Assembly: GCF_902806685.2 (NCBI RefSeq)
Contig: NC_048556.1
Span: 6,944,001-7,008,000, forward strand
Source of the DNA: Maniola hyperantus
Lineage: Eukaryota; Arthropoda; Insecta; Lepidoptera; Nymphalidae
DNA length: 64,000 nucleotides
Reading direction: 5' to 3'
The notes under the pieces were generated by a model. It made no database searches, was not told the DNA's origin, and worked only from the letters and a program-made list of their open reading frames with translations. The number at the start of each line of letters is the position of its first letter. Within the stretch, counting starts at the first letter, position 1. Shown in pieces: positions 41,249-53,720 of this stretch. Made by a program: the position numbers and the translations under genes.

Positions 41249-41450
41249 GTGTGTGTGTGTGTGTGTGTAAGTTTGTTACTCTTTCATTGCAATACTATTG
41301 GGCGGATTTGGCTGAAATTCTGATTGAGATAGATTATACCCTGGATTAACACATAATATGCACACTTTTATCCTGGAAAATCAAAGAGTTCTCCCGGGAT
41401 TTTGAAAAAACTAAATCCATGCGGATGAAGTTGCGGGCATTAGCCAGTAT
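41249..41450 (+). repeat. (GT)n microsatellite leading into a decayed family A repeat
   Basis: (GT)10 at 41249-41268 is followed by GTTACTCTTTCATTGCAATA, GATTTGGCTGAAATTCTGAT, TATCCTGGAAAATCAAAGAG and ATCCATGCGGATGAAGTTGC GGGCATTAG. The CTAG end is altered. Confidence 0.65.
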
Positions 41451-41811
41451 AAAAATATTTATGAGCAAAGCAAAGCTAACCCAATGTTTACTAAGTAGAA
41501 GGTTTTGATATCGATCGAATAAAATCGATTGACTGTAGTAGGTACTTGAAATTGGCATTTATAAATAATAGCTTACCTATAAATAAGCACTTACAGTACC
41601 TACCAGTATACGTGACGCAGCTTGGGTCTACTATAATGATGAGTAGATATAAGCTGGTATTTCTGAAGCTGAAATATAAAATGTTTGTAATTTTTGTCTA
41701 CTTTTTGTATTCTAGGCAAACGCGCTAAGACCTCTCATTATTTTTCATAAGGCATGATTATCGTCTATCTTGCAAAAAAACCATTAACCCTACTAAGTGT
41801 ACAGACGAAAA

Positions 41812-41872
41812 CGAGTCGCAGGAAGCCGCTGGATTCTATGTCCAGCAGTGGTCTGCTGGACCACTAGCTAGC
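41812..41872 (+). pseudogene. LINE C-terminal fragment
   Basis: GAGTCGCAGGAAGCCGCTGG followed by ATGTCCAGCAGTGG is a small plus-strand scrap of the RWTDDI-type LINE (AGSRW, VQQW). Confidence 0.4.
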
Positions 41873-42569
41873 TAGGGTGGCTATTTTAGGGTAGATAAAC
41901 GGAATAAACCTAATACCTAGTTAAGTTTGAAGTCATAGTTCTTGGATGTTCTTGATTTGAAATAGCCCTGTTGTTCCTGAAATCTACCTGGGCCAGCTTT
42001 AAACTTCTGCAATTGACGAGATTGTAATAATACCTATTATTATACAACATCCTATCATGTTACGTTCTACGAAAGCTTCACGACTACAATAAACCTATTT
42101 TCGTAGCACAAAACATAGCTTTTAGTATATTAGTCGAGTAATAAATTAAGTTCCTGTTAACTTGAACAATGAAAATGGAAACATTCTTATTCTATTGTGC
42201 AAAACTATCTCATAGTGAAATCGCTTTTGATTAGATTTTTGCATGGCTTCTAAGAGATTCCCACAATTTGTTCAGCGCAAATCATGATTGGCTTTTTTCA
42301 TTCTTTGTAATTTTATCGTTATTTTGTCGACGAGATAAATGACGTCGAGACAATATGACGAGGTTGTCTGGAGCATTTCGTTGGATCTCGAGAGAGTAAA
42401 TTTTAGGCCTGCAGCCTTGAGAAACTATCAACTTAGTAGGTAGGTACTTTACCCTTAAAAATATTGTTTGTGACATACCTAAGGATAAATTTTGTAAGTA
42501 AAATTATTCATTATGTATCGAGGTCTTTACCAATCGAACGGCCTGCCCACAACATATCCAAATGAATTA

Positions 42570-42775
42570 CTAGCTTATGCTCGCGACATCGTCCGCGTGG
42601 ACTACACAAACAAACCCCTATTTCACCCCCTTAGGGGTTGAATTTTCAAAAATCCTGTCTTAGTGGATGCCTACGTCATAATAACTATATACATACCTCC
42701 AGTAGTTTGAGCTGTGCGTTGATAGATCAGTCAGTCAGTCAGTCAGTCACCTTTTCCTTTTTTATATTTTGATTT
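42570..42775 (-). repeat. Interspersed repeat, family B
   Basis: CTAGCTTATGCTCGCGACAT, CGTCCGCGTGGACTACACAA, ACCCCCTTAGGGGTTGAATT, CCAGTAGTTTGAGCTGTGCG and (CAGT)n in order, reverse orientation. Confidence 0.8.
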
Positions 42776-43187
42776 AAGAAGTTTTAGGGTATTTATCATA
42801 GCAAAATTAATTAATCATCTTATGAAAGCAGATTATTTTATCAGATCCAAAGTGGTTGCCAACGGCTTCGTCAGAGCTTCCCACACTCTTTTCCACGATA
42901 GAAGTAGGCGTTATAGAAACCTTTAACATTTAGTCAGTCAGTCACCTTTTCCTTTTATATATTTAGATAAAAAATTCTCTCCGTATCTTACTTTCTGTTT
43001 AAAGTGCTATTTGTTCCGGTAAAAGGAAATAAGCATCGGAATAACGATAAGAACACGTTTTTACCCCTTTTGTTTTACTATTCAAACGGATACGGACTTG
43101 AACAAGTAACACTTTTACGGATTGCTCTGACTCTGTAAGAATTTGTAACAGAACTTATTGTCTCTGCAGATATAAAATAATCCTTAC

Positions 43188-43490
43188 TAACACTATAAAT
43201 GCGAAAGTGTGTCTGTCTGTCTGCTAGCTTTCTCACGGCCCACCCATTTAACCGCTTTTGACAGAATTTGGCACAGAGACAGCTTGCATCCCGGTGAAGG
43301 ACATACTTTATATCCCACAAAATCAAAAAGTTCACGGGACAGATTTTTAAAGGCCCATCTGCTTAACTGATTTTGACGAGGTACAGAGATAGCTTGCATC
43401 CCGGGGATGAATATAGGCTACTTTTATCCCGGAAGATCGAAGAGTTTCCATGGGATTTATAAAAATTCAAATCCACGCAGATGAAGTCTA
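43188..43490 (+). repeat. Family A repeat with internal duplication
   Basis: TATAAATGCGAAAGTGTGTC, (GTCT)n, GGCCCACCCATTTAACCGC, then a second round of GCCCATCTGCTTAACTGATT and AGATAGCTTGCATCCCGGGG before AAATCCACGCAGATGAAGTC. The middle is duplicated once. Confidence 0.75.
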
Positions 43491-44155
43491 TGTGCTTTGA
43501 CAGATAGAGTAGGACGTTCGCCAATGACTTTGATTGGCTGACACGCTTACTATTGGCTAAAATGCATAGTTTGAGCAAATAACACAAATTCAGCCAACCA
43601 CGACAATTGCGATTGATTGCGATATTGTGATCCATGCCGCCAAGCAAATTTAGCGTTTCAGCAAGATGACGTGTAGAAACCACAGCTTAGCCCGCTTTCA
43701 TTACCACCTCTTACTCTCTCATCACTTACCACCAGGTGAGATTGCAGGCAAGTCTGACTAAATAAAAAAAAGATACAGTCACAACTTTCGTGCTAAATCT
43801 CTCTGTACCTAACTCTGACAAAAGCCGCACGCGATGAATAAGCACGTTTTAAGCTGTAAACAATATTGAAAGTATTTTTGTGTCTTTCAGATTCATAAGC
43901 GTCAGAGTCTCGATAAGCTCACGTTTATCCGTGGTCTAGAGTCTAGACAAGAGAATTTAGAAATCATAATAAACAACACTATCCCGAGCTGCCTTTGTTC
44001 CGTGGGAATTTAAACGATTACTTTCAACTGAAATGAAAAATATTTAAGTCTTCAGTTGCAGTGTGGATATTGTTCTTCTGAATACTTTTTCCGTTTACAA
44101 GTTTTAAAACAAGATACAGTTGAAAAATTAAAATCTGTCTTATCGATACTTCGAT

Positions 44156-44364
44156 ACTAATATTATAAATGCGAAAGTGTGCCTTTCTGTCTGTCTGTCT
44201 GCTAGCTTTTCACGGCCCAACAGTTTAACCAATTTTGATGAGATTTGGTACAGAGTTAGCTTATACCCTAACATAGGCTGCTGATTATCCCGGAAAATCA
44301 AATATTTCCCACGGGATTTTTAAAAATCTAAATCCACGCGGATGAAGTCGCGGGTATCATCTAG
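44156..44364 (+). repeat. Family A repeat, near complete
   Basis: TACTAATATTATAAATGCGA, (GTCT)n, GCTAGCTTTTCACGGCCCAA, TTTTGATGAGATTTGGTACA, GAAAATCAAATATTTCCCAC and CACGCGGATGAAGTCGCGGG, ending ATCTAG before T. Confidence 0.85.
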
Positions 44365-47300
44365 TAATACGTATACTTACATTGTTGCAACTTTTCCCTC
44401 AACCTCCATCCTCAAATTGTAACGAGCTCTCTTACTACTGCCTACTGATGTTGTTTTTCTCCTTTTTTAGGTCAGACAAGCTTGTACTAAAGTTTAATTA
44501 ACTCCCAGTATTCAAAAGTTAAGTCGACTTAGATCTACTTAGTTTTTTCTTGTTTAATTACACCCCTAACCCGCTTAACTTTATTATCACAAATAACAAA
44601 CTTAAGCGCTTACGCTACACTTTGTTTCTTTTATTAAAAAAGACAAAAAGAGGGTAAACGTCGACCTCTGCAGAAAAAGCTGAAGTTTACCTTATCAAAA
44701 TGAAAAAATACGTTTACCTAATCCGCATCAGAGCTCTGGCACGTTACTTGCACGTTACTTATACCACAGAATACTAACTATACTCTGTAAACACTTTGTT
44801 TTAGTGTGCACTGACTTCCGCAATTTTTTGTAGAAGTCAGCTTTTTGCACTGTTAAAACACTTGCAGCTACACTTCTTCAAGTTTTGTATATTAAAATCG
44901 TTAATATGACAGTAAAGTGACTTCTGCAAGAAAACTTGCTAATGGATCATTGGTCTTGCAAAACACGCAGAAATTTACGTTGACATGACAGACTTCAGCA
45001 AGTTTTATTGCTAGTGGAAATTTGATGGCTATTTGGTTGGTTTATTGCCTTTCGATGCTGAGAATATAGAGTCTAAAGAAAAAAAATCTCTCAGCCTCAG
45101 TATTGGCAAGTTGATGAAGATGAATCATATGTTCACTCCATTCAGAGTTCCGGGGTGGGTGCTTTCTATTTCCACACCACTTGATTTATTGAGTGCTCTG
45201 GAAGCTGTCAATGAACGGACATGTCCTATTTATAAAGGTCAACCATTTATTATGTATAGCTAACCACGAATGATCTTTCAACTCCCATAATTGTGAAGAA
45301 TATATTTTCACGTTACACCATGTCGGTGCCAGGCCGTGCCACAGAAAGGACACTTTCAAAAAGGTATACCTAAGCATACAAACAGATATAATATGATGAA
45401 TATTATAGGTACATATCTCCTCTATGGCGGGTGCAGCGGCCATACGATGGTACGGAACCCTTCAAGTGCGAATCAGACTCGCACTTGACTAGATTTTGCC
45501 TAGTTTTATGTGCACGTAAAGGTTATGCGGATTATGTAAATAGGGAACTAGTTAAAGAGCCCTATCTTGAATTTTAAACCTCTTTGCGAGCTTTCTTGGA
45601 AACGATGAATAATTTAAGTGCCGCAGCACACTGCACAGCTTAATTTTCTCAATATACCTAAGTATTCTACTTTTAACGGTAAACCTATTTACTCTGTTAA
45701 CAGCATATTATACGTATAATAAAAAGTTGATTTGAGTGACCAAGCATCAAGATTTAACGAATATTCTTCCCTTCCGAGTTCCGACAAAAATTTTCTCGTT
45801 GGGCGGTTATTCATCCGATCCGAGTCCGTGAAAATAAGTTCCGAAGTAGTCATAGAACTATTTGTATGGTACTTTATGCCCGTATTTTCACGGATTCTAA
45901 TCGAAGTCTACTATTTAGTACTCCATTATATCCAGGGAAAAATTTCACGACTACAGCTCACTCTGATGACCTTAAACCATATTATTTAAGAACCTGCTCT
46001 CTGATTTTAATTAAGACATGTTGTGAAAATTGAACAAAATAGGTAAGTACAGATTCACACAAACTAAAACATACGCACACAATTTCTTAACCAAAATGAA
46101 AAATACAATATTTTGAGTAAGAAATTGTTTCTGCTTCGTCGCGGTTAAAATATATTTGGACAGGCTCAAAAATAGTTATTTTATCTTGGCATCTATAATG
46201 CAAATAAAAGTATTTGTTTTGAGGTCATATACTCTGGGTATTTTTTTCCATGTACCTACCTTTTCCTTACAAAGGAAGAAAGATAAAGCAGAAATCATGT
46301 GAAAATACCCAATAAATTCTGCAGTAGCTTACAAGTTCAAAGAATCATATAAAATATCTCTATTCATTCTTTGATATTCTTCATTCTACTCGAGATTCGA
46401 AGCAGTAAGAATTTTTATCCGATTGAAAATTTTATCTCGACCGCATTCCAACGGAAGAAAGGAAATACGTGAAAAGTGTTATTTATTTTGGCCCTTTATT
46501 CGTTTGACTTGACTTCGCAATAGAAATAAAACTTATAACAACAATTCTTTGAACTTTTTTCATAGTACGTTTATCCAATAAAGTCAATGTTTCTTTTTTA
46601 CTTCGCTAGCTTTTAACTCGCTTAGCACGGTCAATTGTTTTAGGGTTCGTTAACATAAACCTTAAATACTTAGCAAATTCATTTTTCACGTCACAATAAG
46701 GCTAGTCTTGCACTAATGTCAAAGCAGATTTTTATACTGAGTCCTACTCACAGACAGAACATCATCAGAACTAGACGTGAGTGGTAGTTTTTAAACGTCT
46801 CTATGCGAGACTATTCTGTAGCCTAATATAAACGAGTTGGTATTCTTGTCGTCAGTGCTATATAGGCTGAATGACGTCACAAAAATACCAAGTACCTACA
46901 TAGTTCTTGCCAACGTTGGCGCCAGTAATTCACAAGCTGAAAAGAAATTAAAAAACATAAATTTTCTCGCAATATTTTGCTCCTTTTTTACCATTCAATC
47001 CCGCTCCACATTTTTGCAAAATTATGCCTTTGAAAATCTAATTGAACCTAAGCCCCGCAAAAACGCGAACGGAGTGAAAAGAAAATATTATGTATTAAGT
47101 CGACATTTTAAAAAGTGGTTTTAAACATGCTCGCAATTAGGGCAACTGCTTGTATAACACCACCTAAGTAAGTTTTCCTATAGCATTAGCTGGATCTACA
47201 CTGGATGATCCATTTCGGATCGGCGATCTGCGATGCACGATCCAGGAACGTGGAGCATCGATCGTGGATCGTATTCCTCCAATCCGGCTTTAAGAAACTC

Positions 47301-48420
47301 ACGATTATGGTGCCTGTCACAACACGATACTCGCTGAATCAGTCGTGGCAAGGAGTGCGAGTTCCAACACGTGCGCATGAATCACCTCCATACGGACCGC
47401 GCCTCTGGATCGTGATCCTGCCGCGCGCGATCTAGTGGATCAATTCAATGAAATCCGTCTCCCAGATCAGCGCAGTAATTGAGACGAAGAGATTCATTCA
47501 TTATAACTTTATGATAGAGTTCATTTTTATTATAACTTTATGTGCGCTCTATAGGTATACTCAACACTCAAGGATATTATACAATACCTACCTACATTAT
47601 ACCTATAACATGTTCTGCCATCCAATCATGTACCTAACGACTGCCTTTCATTAACATCGGACGATATTTTTTCAGTCGACATTTTTTATTTGCACAACTC
47701 GTTCTCGATGAATATGCGTCGAGTGTTTTTTACATTCGAATTTATTTTTCAATAGAGGGTTTATTTTTCTACTCATACAAACATACAAAGCTCTCTCTAT
47801 GTTGAGCTATCTGATGAATACAGTTGCATGAGTTAATAGTTTAGCAATTTTGTTTTCATTGGATAAACATTCACTGTACCTACCTACAGTATTTTATTAC
47901 AACGTTGTATGTTTGAAATGTAAGTATTGCAAATGGAGCTAATGAAATCTAAATAGGTATCAGCAGCCCGAATACAAAAAATGCGACACAATTATTATCT
48001 CTCTCGTGGTTTTTAACCGACTTTCAAAGAGGAGGTGGTTCTCAATTCGGCCCGTTTTTCCAACGCTATTAAATGACACATAATTATGTAATTGCATTTA
48101 CAATGGAAAAGGTAGTTAGCTTTTAGTTGACTTTTTACCCCGTTTTTTCCTGATTTAGGATTGATTATGAGTAGTTAGTAGTATGTTCTTTTTCTTTTAT
48201 TATGTATTAATAATGTAGGTGTTTTATCTAGATAAATATTTCTTCAAAGCAAAATCGTATCAACCTTAACAAACGATAAACGACTAAAACCTTGGATCAT
48301 GTGGACCATCGATGTAGGAGGAATGTACTCCTGTGGACCTGCTTATATTCTTTCTTTTAGTCTGCCTATTCGGAAACTAAAAAACAATCTAGTAACCAAC
48401 TCGCGAGACCGGGCAATTAA
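44365..48420. other. Intergenic, little recognised
   Basis: At 45808-45905 lies a copy of the CACTCATCCG fold-back family. Open frames at 45033-45263 and 46837-47124 have no motif I know. At 47200-47440 there is a GC-richer block with many GATC/CGATC words (GATCCATTTCGGATCGGCGA) that looks repetitive but is unassigned. No host gene is supported. Confidence 0.45.
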
Positions 48421-48435
48421 CAGCAACCTTCTTTT

Positions 48436-48640
48436 AATTCATTCATCATTCATCATCATCATCATCAACCAATAGACGTCCACTGCTGGACATAGGTCTC
48501 TTGTAGGGACTTCCACACGCCACGGTCTTGCGCCGCCTGGATTCAGCGGCTCCCTGCGACTCGTCTGATGTCATCCGTCCACCTAGGGGGGGGTCTTCCA
48601 ACACTACTTCTTCCGGTGCGAGGTCGCCATTCTAGCACCT
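48436..48640 (-). pseudogene. LINE endonuclease/RT C-terminal end with (ATC)n tail
   Basis: The minus strand decodes as RWTDDIRRVAGSRWIQAAQD, then RGVWKSLQETYVQQWTSIG and a stop, then (GAT)n. This is the widely seen C-terminal end of an insect endonuclease/reverse-transcriptase LINE. A run of G (48585-48591) breaks the frame just before it, and nothing upstream of this piece remains. Confidence 0.75.
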
Positions 48641-51289
48641 TTCATCATTGGATCAAGTCAAAACCACAACAATTTAAAGCAAAGAAATATTACATCTCAC
48701 TCGATTACTTTCTCTTTCGACAAAAGAACCTGACTTGTACCAAAAACTCAGTTCTTCAATTCACTAGAAAATAAATTGCTTTGAACACTACTACACCAGG
48801 TCTCACCGGTGCGCTAGTGTTTGAAAAATAAAATAAGATTTCTTTGGTCCAAAGTAAACATTGAATTATTCATACGCTCAGATAACCCGCAGAAAGCTTT
48901 TAACCTCAGAAGCAATTTAAAAAAAAACCGACCAAGTGCGAGTCGAACTCGCGCACGAACGTTTTCGTATCTATAAAACAAGCAAAAATGTTACCCCTTA
49001 AATGTTTATTTTATTCTGTTTTTTGGTATTTGTTGTTATAGCGGCAATAGAAATAGATGGGAATTGGGAATACATCTAGCTCACTGATCGAATACCTCAA
49101 GAAGATAGCGGAAAGCGCGTGGATGAGAAAGACAAGAAAACATGTTTGGTGGCGCCTCTCAAAAAGACTTATATTCAGCAGTTGCATATGCAAACTGATG
49201 GATGCAATTGAATTATAATTAGAGCTTCAATATGATCGGGCCTGATAGCAAGAAGCTATTCAGTCTTAGATTGAAGCGGGTTGGAAGGGGGAACAATAGA
49301 AGGGGTATAGTTTTTCAAACGAAAACCATTATAGGATCACTTTGCTGTCTGTCTGTCACGAAACCTATAGGGTACTTCCCGTAGGCCTAGAATCATGAAA
49401 TTATAGGTAGGTCTTATAGCAGACATGAGGGTAAAAAACCAGCCAAGTGAGGGTTCCGTATACGGACCGTATACAGTGTAGTACATATATAGTACAGTAC
49501 ATATATACAGTGGTATTTTTTCGACATTTTGCACGATAATGCAAAAACTATGATGCATAAAAAAAAATCTGTTTTAGAATGCACAGGTAAAGAAAAGCCC
49601 TTTCATATGATACCCCACTTGATATAGTTATCTTACTTCGAAAATTGAAAATACTAATTATTAGTTCATGACCACAATTTATTTTTTTGTGTGATCTAAC
49701 CCTAAATTCACGGTTTTCAGGTTTTCTCCGAATGTCTGCTATAAGAATTACCTACCTGCCAAATTTCGTGATTCTAGGTCAACGGGAAGTACCCTGTAGG
49801 TTTCTTGACTGACAGACAGACCGACAGACAGACAGACAGACAGACAGACAACAAAGTGATCCTATAAGGGTTGCGTTTTTCCTTTTGAGGTACGGAACCC
49901 TAAATACGAAAACCGTGAGTATGTGGTTACATGACAAGAAAAAAAAATGTTCATGAAAAAATATTACTATTTCCAACTTTTAAAGTAAGGTAAGTAGGTA
50001 CCAAGTGGGGTATCATATGAAAGTGCTTTACTTGTACATTCTAAAACAGATTTTTATTTATTTTTAGGCATAATAGTTTTTGATTTATCGTTCAAAATGT
50101 CTATGAAATACGATTCTAGTACGGATCCTCAATGCGCGAGGCTGACTCGCACTTGGCAGGTTTTTTATATGGCTAAACAAAATCAAATGGGACTCAGTGC
50201 GTCACTCTGGCGTATCTATTGAAAGAAAATCTCTAACACAAATAAAATTGAGACCGATATCAATATTACCCTTGTGGCTGCTAGGGGTAGATGTTATTTG
50301 ATTGCGAGACTAAAATTCCGAAGTAAAATACTATGAGAAATTCATTTTTAGGGTTCCGTAGCTCAAAAGGGAAAAAGGAATCCTTATATGATCATTTACT
50401 GTCTGTCTGTCTGTCTGTCCGTCGTGTCTGTCAAGAAAACCTATAGGGTACTTCCTGTTGGCCTAGAATCATAAAATTTGGTAGGTCTTATAGCACAAGT
50501 AAAGGAATAAATCCGAAAACCGTAAATTTGTGGTTATATCACATAAATAAAAATTAAAATGTGTTCATGAACAAATATTAGTAGATATTTTCAATTTTCA
50601 AAGTTTGAGAACTATACCAAAGCTTAGTAGGTAAGCCAACGTCGTGTAAAATTTTCGCAACATGAAATAATCGGTCAAGTGCGAGTCGAACTCGCATACG
50701 AAGTCCTGATTCTGTAGGTACCAAGAAAGGTTGCAAGAAAAAACACTTTCTTAATTTTCATGACGGTCATTTTGAAATCCTTATTATTTGGTGTTATAGC
50801 GGCAATAGAAATACATATTGTATGAAAATTTCAACTCTCTACCTATTACGGTTCACGAGATACCACCCGCTGACAGACAGACGGACGGACGGACAGCGGA
50901 GTCTTAGTAATAGGGTCCCGTTGGCACCCTTCGGGTACGAAACCCTACAAAAGATGAAGTCGTAAAAAATATTGTAGTTAAAACAATGACTTTTACTGCA
51001 AATAAGATAACTTTTCCATTCTTCAAACAAAAAGCAAAACAAACAACATTGTTGAAAGTTGGGAAGGACTTGTGATCCATACAAAAGCCAGCCGGGACTA
51101 ATTCTAAACTAAAATAAAACTGAAAAAGCCTAGCCTTTTTGCTTTCGACTAATAAAGTATTTGATCCAGTTGTGAAGCTTTTACTAGCTTCTTATTTTGT
51201 GCTTTTAGTTTCTCTGCGTATTATCCACAACTTCCAGCTTTTATAAAATAACGAAGGTTTGGCACGCGCTGGCTCTTAGTCCATAATAA

Positions 51290-51290
<1 letters not shown>

Positions 51291-51318
<28 letters not shown>
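51291..51318. repeat. (GT)14 microsatellite
   Basis: Uninterrupted GT dinucleotides. Confidence 0.95.
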
Positions 51319-51321
<3 letters not shown>

Positions 51322-51715
51322 TGTGCATGTATGAGTACGCTCATCTGTACCTACCTATATAGATTGATCTCTTTCGGTTTTTTGAAGGTCCAGGTTTTAA
51401 GTTCTAATAAAAATACTTTGTTTAGTTGATTAGTATGTCAGTCAGTCGAATTCTCCTTTAAAATTATAGATATCTAATAAATATACTTAAATTAAATCAA
51501 ACCATACTGTTACATTGAATTATTATTATTTCCCGCTATTATACCTAATCCATTCCATATACTTATTAGCCGAACCTCAAAATCCGATATCATTGTCAGT
51601 ACACATTAATTTCCTGATTGAATACTATTCTATAGCGATGAATATATAAAGATTGAAGCAAACCAAACGCGTGATAGCAGCGCGGAGCGACGGTAGCAGC
51701 ACAACATGTAAGTAG

Positions 51716-51875
51716 GTACACGACAGGTCGATATGGCGATCGGGGTATGAGACGAGGGGCCGTCCCGCGCACACGCACGTCAGCCGCGCTACCCGCACTG
51801 GGTAAGGGCGCGGGTTGTGCGTCATGCGGGTTATGTGATGGCAATCGAGGCGTCCCAACCCCAATCTCGATCTGG
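51716..51875. mobile_element. GC-rich palindromic MITE
   Basis: GTACACGACAGGTCGATATG, GATCGGGGTATGAGACG and a closing GGCAATCGAGG, CGATCTGGG. It is a diverged member of the 21131-21286 family. Confidence 0.7.
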
Positions 51876-53039
51876 GTTATATACGTACTCAATGTTTCTA
51901 CCTAAGTAAAACGTCCTGCCGCGAAAAACCATCTCACTGACTGGGCGCGTAATTCTCTCCCTTCTTGTTTTCTAGATGTCTACGTGACTTCTTTATTTTT
52001 AATACAAGGAACTGTATCACTGCGGTATACCTTTATGTATGTCATCAAAATATAATGTAGTATGTTTTGTTGGTATTTTCAGCATTCCGTACCCGAAGGG
52101 TGCCAACGGTATCCTATTACTAAGACTCTGCTGTCCGTCCGTCCGTCCATCCATCCGTCCGTCCGTCAGTCTTTCTATCAGCAGTATCGGGTTCTCGTGA
52201 ACCGTAATAGGTAGAGAGGTGAAGTTTTCACAGAACGTGTATTTCTACTGCCGCTATAACAACAATAAGTAATAAAAAAATTAAAATGGCTGTCATACGA
52301 TGGTAAGGAACGCTTCGTTTGCATTTTGCCGAAAACCGAATAGGTTTGTCAAAAACTTGTATTAAGTAGGTACCTACTAGTAAACTACACAATATGTTGT
52401 TTGTGGGTTATACCAACATGGTGTTTGAAGTATGCCAAACTGGAGTTCAACGTCAAGTCTTACGTATGCAGAAGCTATCGCGCGATTCTTTTTGGCATTC
52501 ACAAATGGTTTTACAAAGCTCTTAGTATTACATCTCCAGGAGCTGAGTATGGGGCTGTAACAGCGCGATGCCGCGCGCGGTTTGTTTGTCACAGCCTCAC
52601 CATTCTCATTAAACCTCGCCAAATTAATTTATAAACGGATGTTTCAACTTCGGGGCGAACGAATTTTCCAATTTTCCGTGATGTGAGGTTGACCGTAAAT
52701 TACTCAACTCATTATACAAAATTAAATTTTCTGTAGCGGTTAGGTATTTTTTACCGTGCCATAAACATGACGGGGCTAATTTTCCTTAACTTTTATTCCC
52801 AACTTCGTTCTCGTGGTTGTTTTCAAATCCCGCGGGGACCCTTTGTTTTCCTCGGATAGGCCAATTAATAATCCTCTTTACTTGTCTAGGAAAATCAGTT
52901 CATCAGGTGCAGAAATTTCGAAAATGAGCCTGAACACACATACAGACAAGTAAAGAAAATTATTTTCACGTTGTACCTACTAAATAAAACGCAGTTTTTC
53001 AAACCTGTTCATAATATAATAAAGTGAATGTATTGAATA

Positions 53040-53270
53040 ATTAACTATATACCTACCATTGACTAGGAATTCTTGAGTATAAGCCATGTCGGTTAGGTTT
53101 CACTATTCACTTTGCCCACAAAGTTGTAGGTACCTATAGTTGTGATTGTATCGAATAATTAGCTACTTAACTAATAATATGTACTATATACCTACCATTG
53201 ACTAGGAATTCTCGAGTATAACCCAGGTCGGTTAGGTCATCAACTATTCACTTTGCCCACAAAGTTGTCT
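53040..53270. repeat. Tandem duplication of about 140 bp
   Basis: ATACCTACCATTGACTAGGA, GTCGGTTAGG and CACTTTGCCCACAAAGTTGT occur twice, with offsets of 139 and 141 bp, and scattered substitutions between the copies. Confidence 0.85.
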
Positions 53271-53593
53271 TTATGGCATTAATCAGTGACCCGTCAAGAC
53301 CGCAACAATATTTTAGTTATTCTGAGTTCTCCTTAAATTTCTATATACAAGGTAGACCAAATATTCCCTACCCTACTCTCTCAAAATTTTCAAGGCTTAT
53401 TTGTCGTCTGAAAAGTTCCTCAGTATTGTATACCTATAACCTACCTACTACACAACATATGTACGCCGCTACGGCTAATATGTTGAATGTTTATAATAAT
53501 TGTCATCTTTTGTAACACACATTATGCAAATAAAGAATTTATATTTCTATTGCTATTATCAGTATTCAGTTTTATCCAACTAGTCTAGTCTAG

Positions 53594-53594
<1 letters not shown>

Positions 53595-53634
<40 letters not shown>
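53595..53634. repeat. (TA)20 microsatellite
   Basis: Uninterrupted TA dinucleotides over 40 bp. Confidence 0.95.
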
Positions 53635-53638
<4 letters not shown>

Positions 53639-53720
53639 TATAGGTAGGTAAGATAAGGGCTTAAGTAGGTATATTTTTAGTTTTAAGTCCCATCTTAATC
53701 CGTAAGCGTTATTACTAGCA

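Larger units (their letters stand above)
48915..52330. mobile_element. Nest of GGCCAAGTGCGAGTC and TTCGGGT MITEs
   Basis: Pieces of two related families lie in alternating orientation: 48915-49080, 49320-49437 joined head to head with 49437-49915, 49917-50166, 50350-50625, 50668-50948 and 52085-52315. Shared words are AAGTGCGAGTC, GGGTTCCGTA, GATACCCCACTTG, CCTATAGGGTACTTCCCG, (CAGA)n and GGCACCCTTCGGGTA. No coding capacity. Confidence 0.75.

Noticed and set aside
46837..47124. 95-codon frame
   Set aside because: No motif, no splice context and biased Lys/Asn/Phe content typical of AT-rich non-coding DNA.
47196..47435. Open frames on both strands in a GATC-rich block
   Set aside because: Both strands are open because of repetitive GATC words; it looks like an unassigned repeat.
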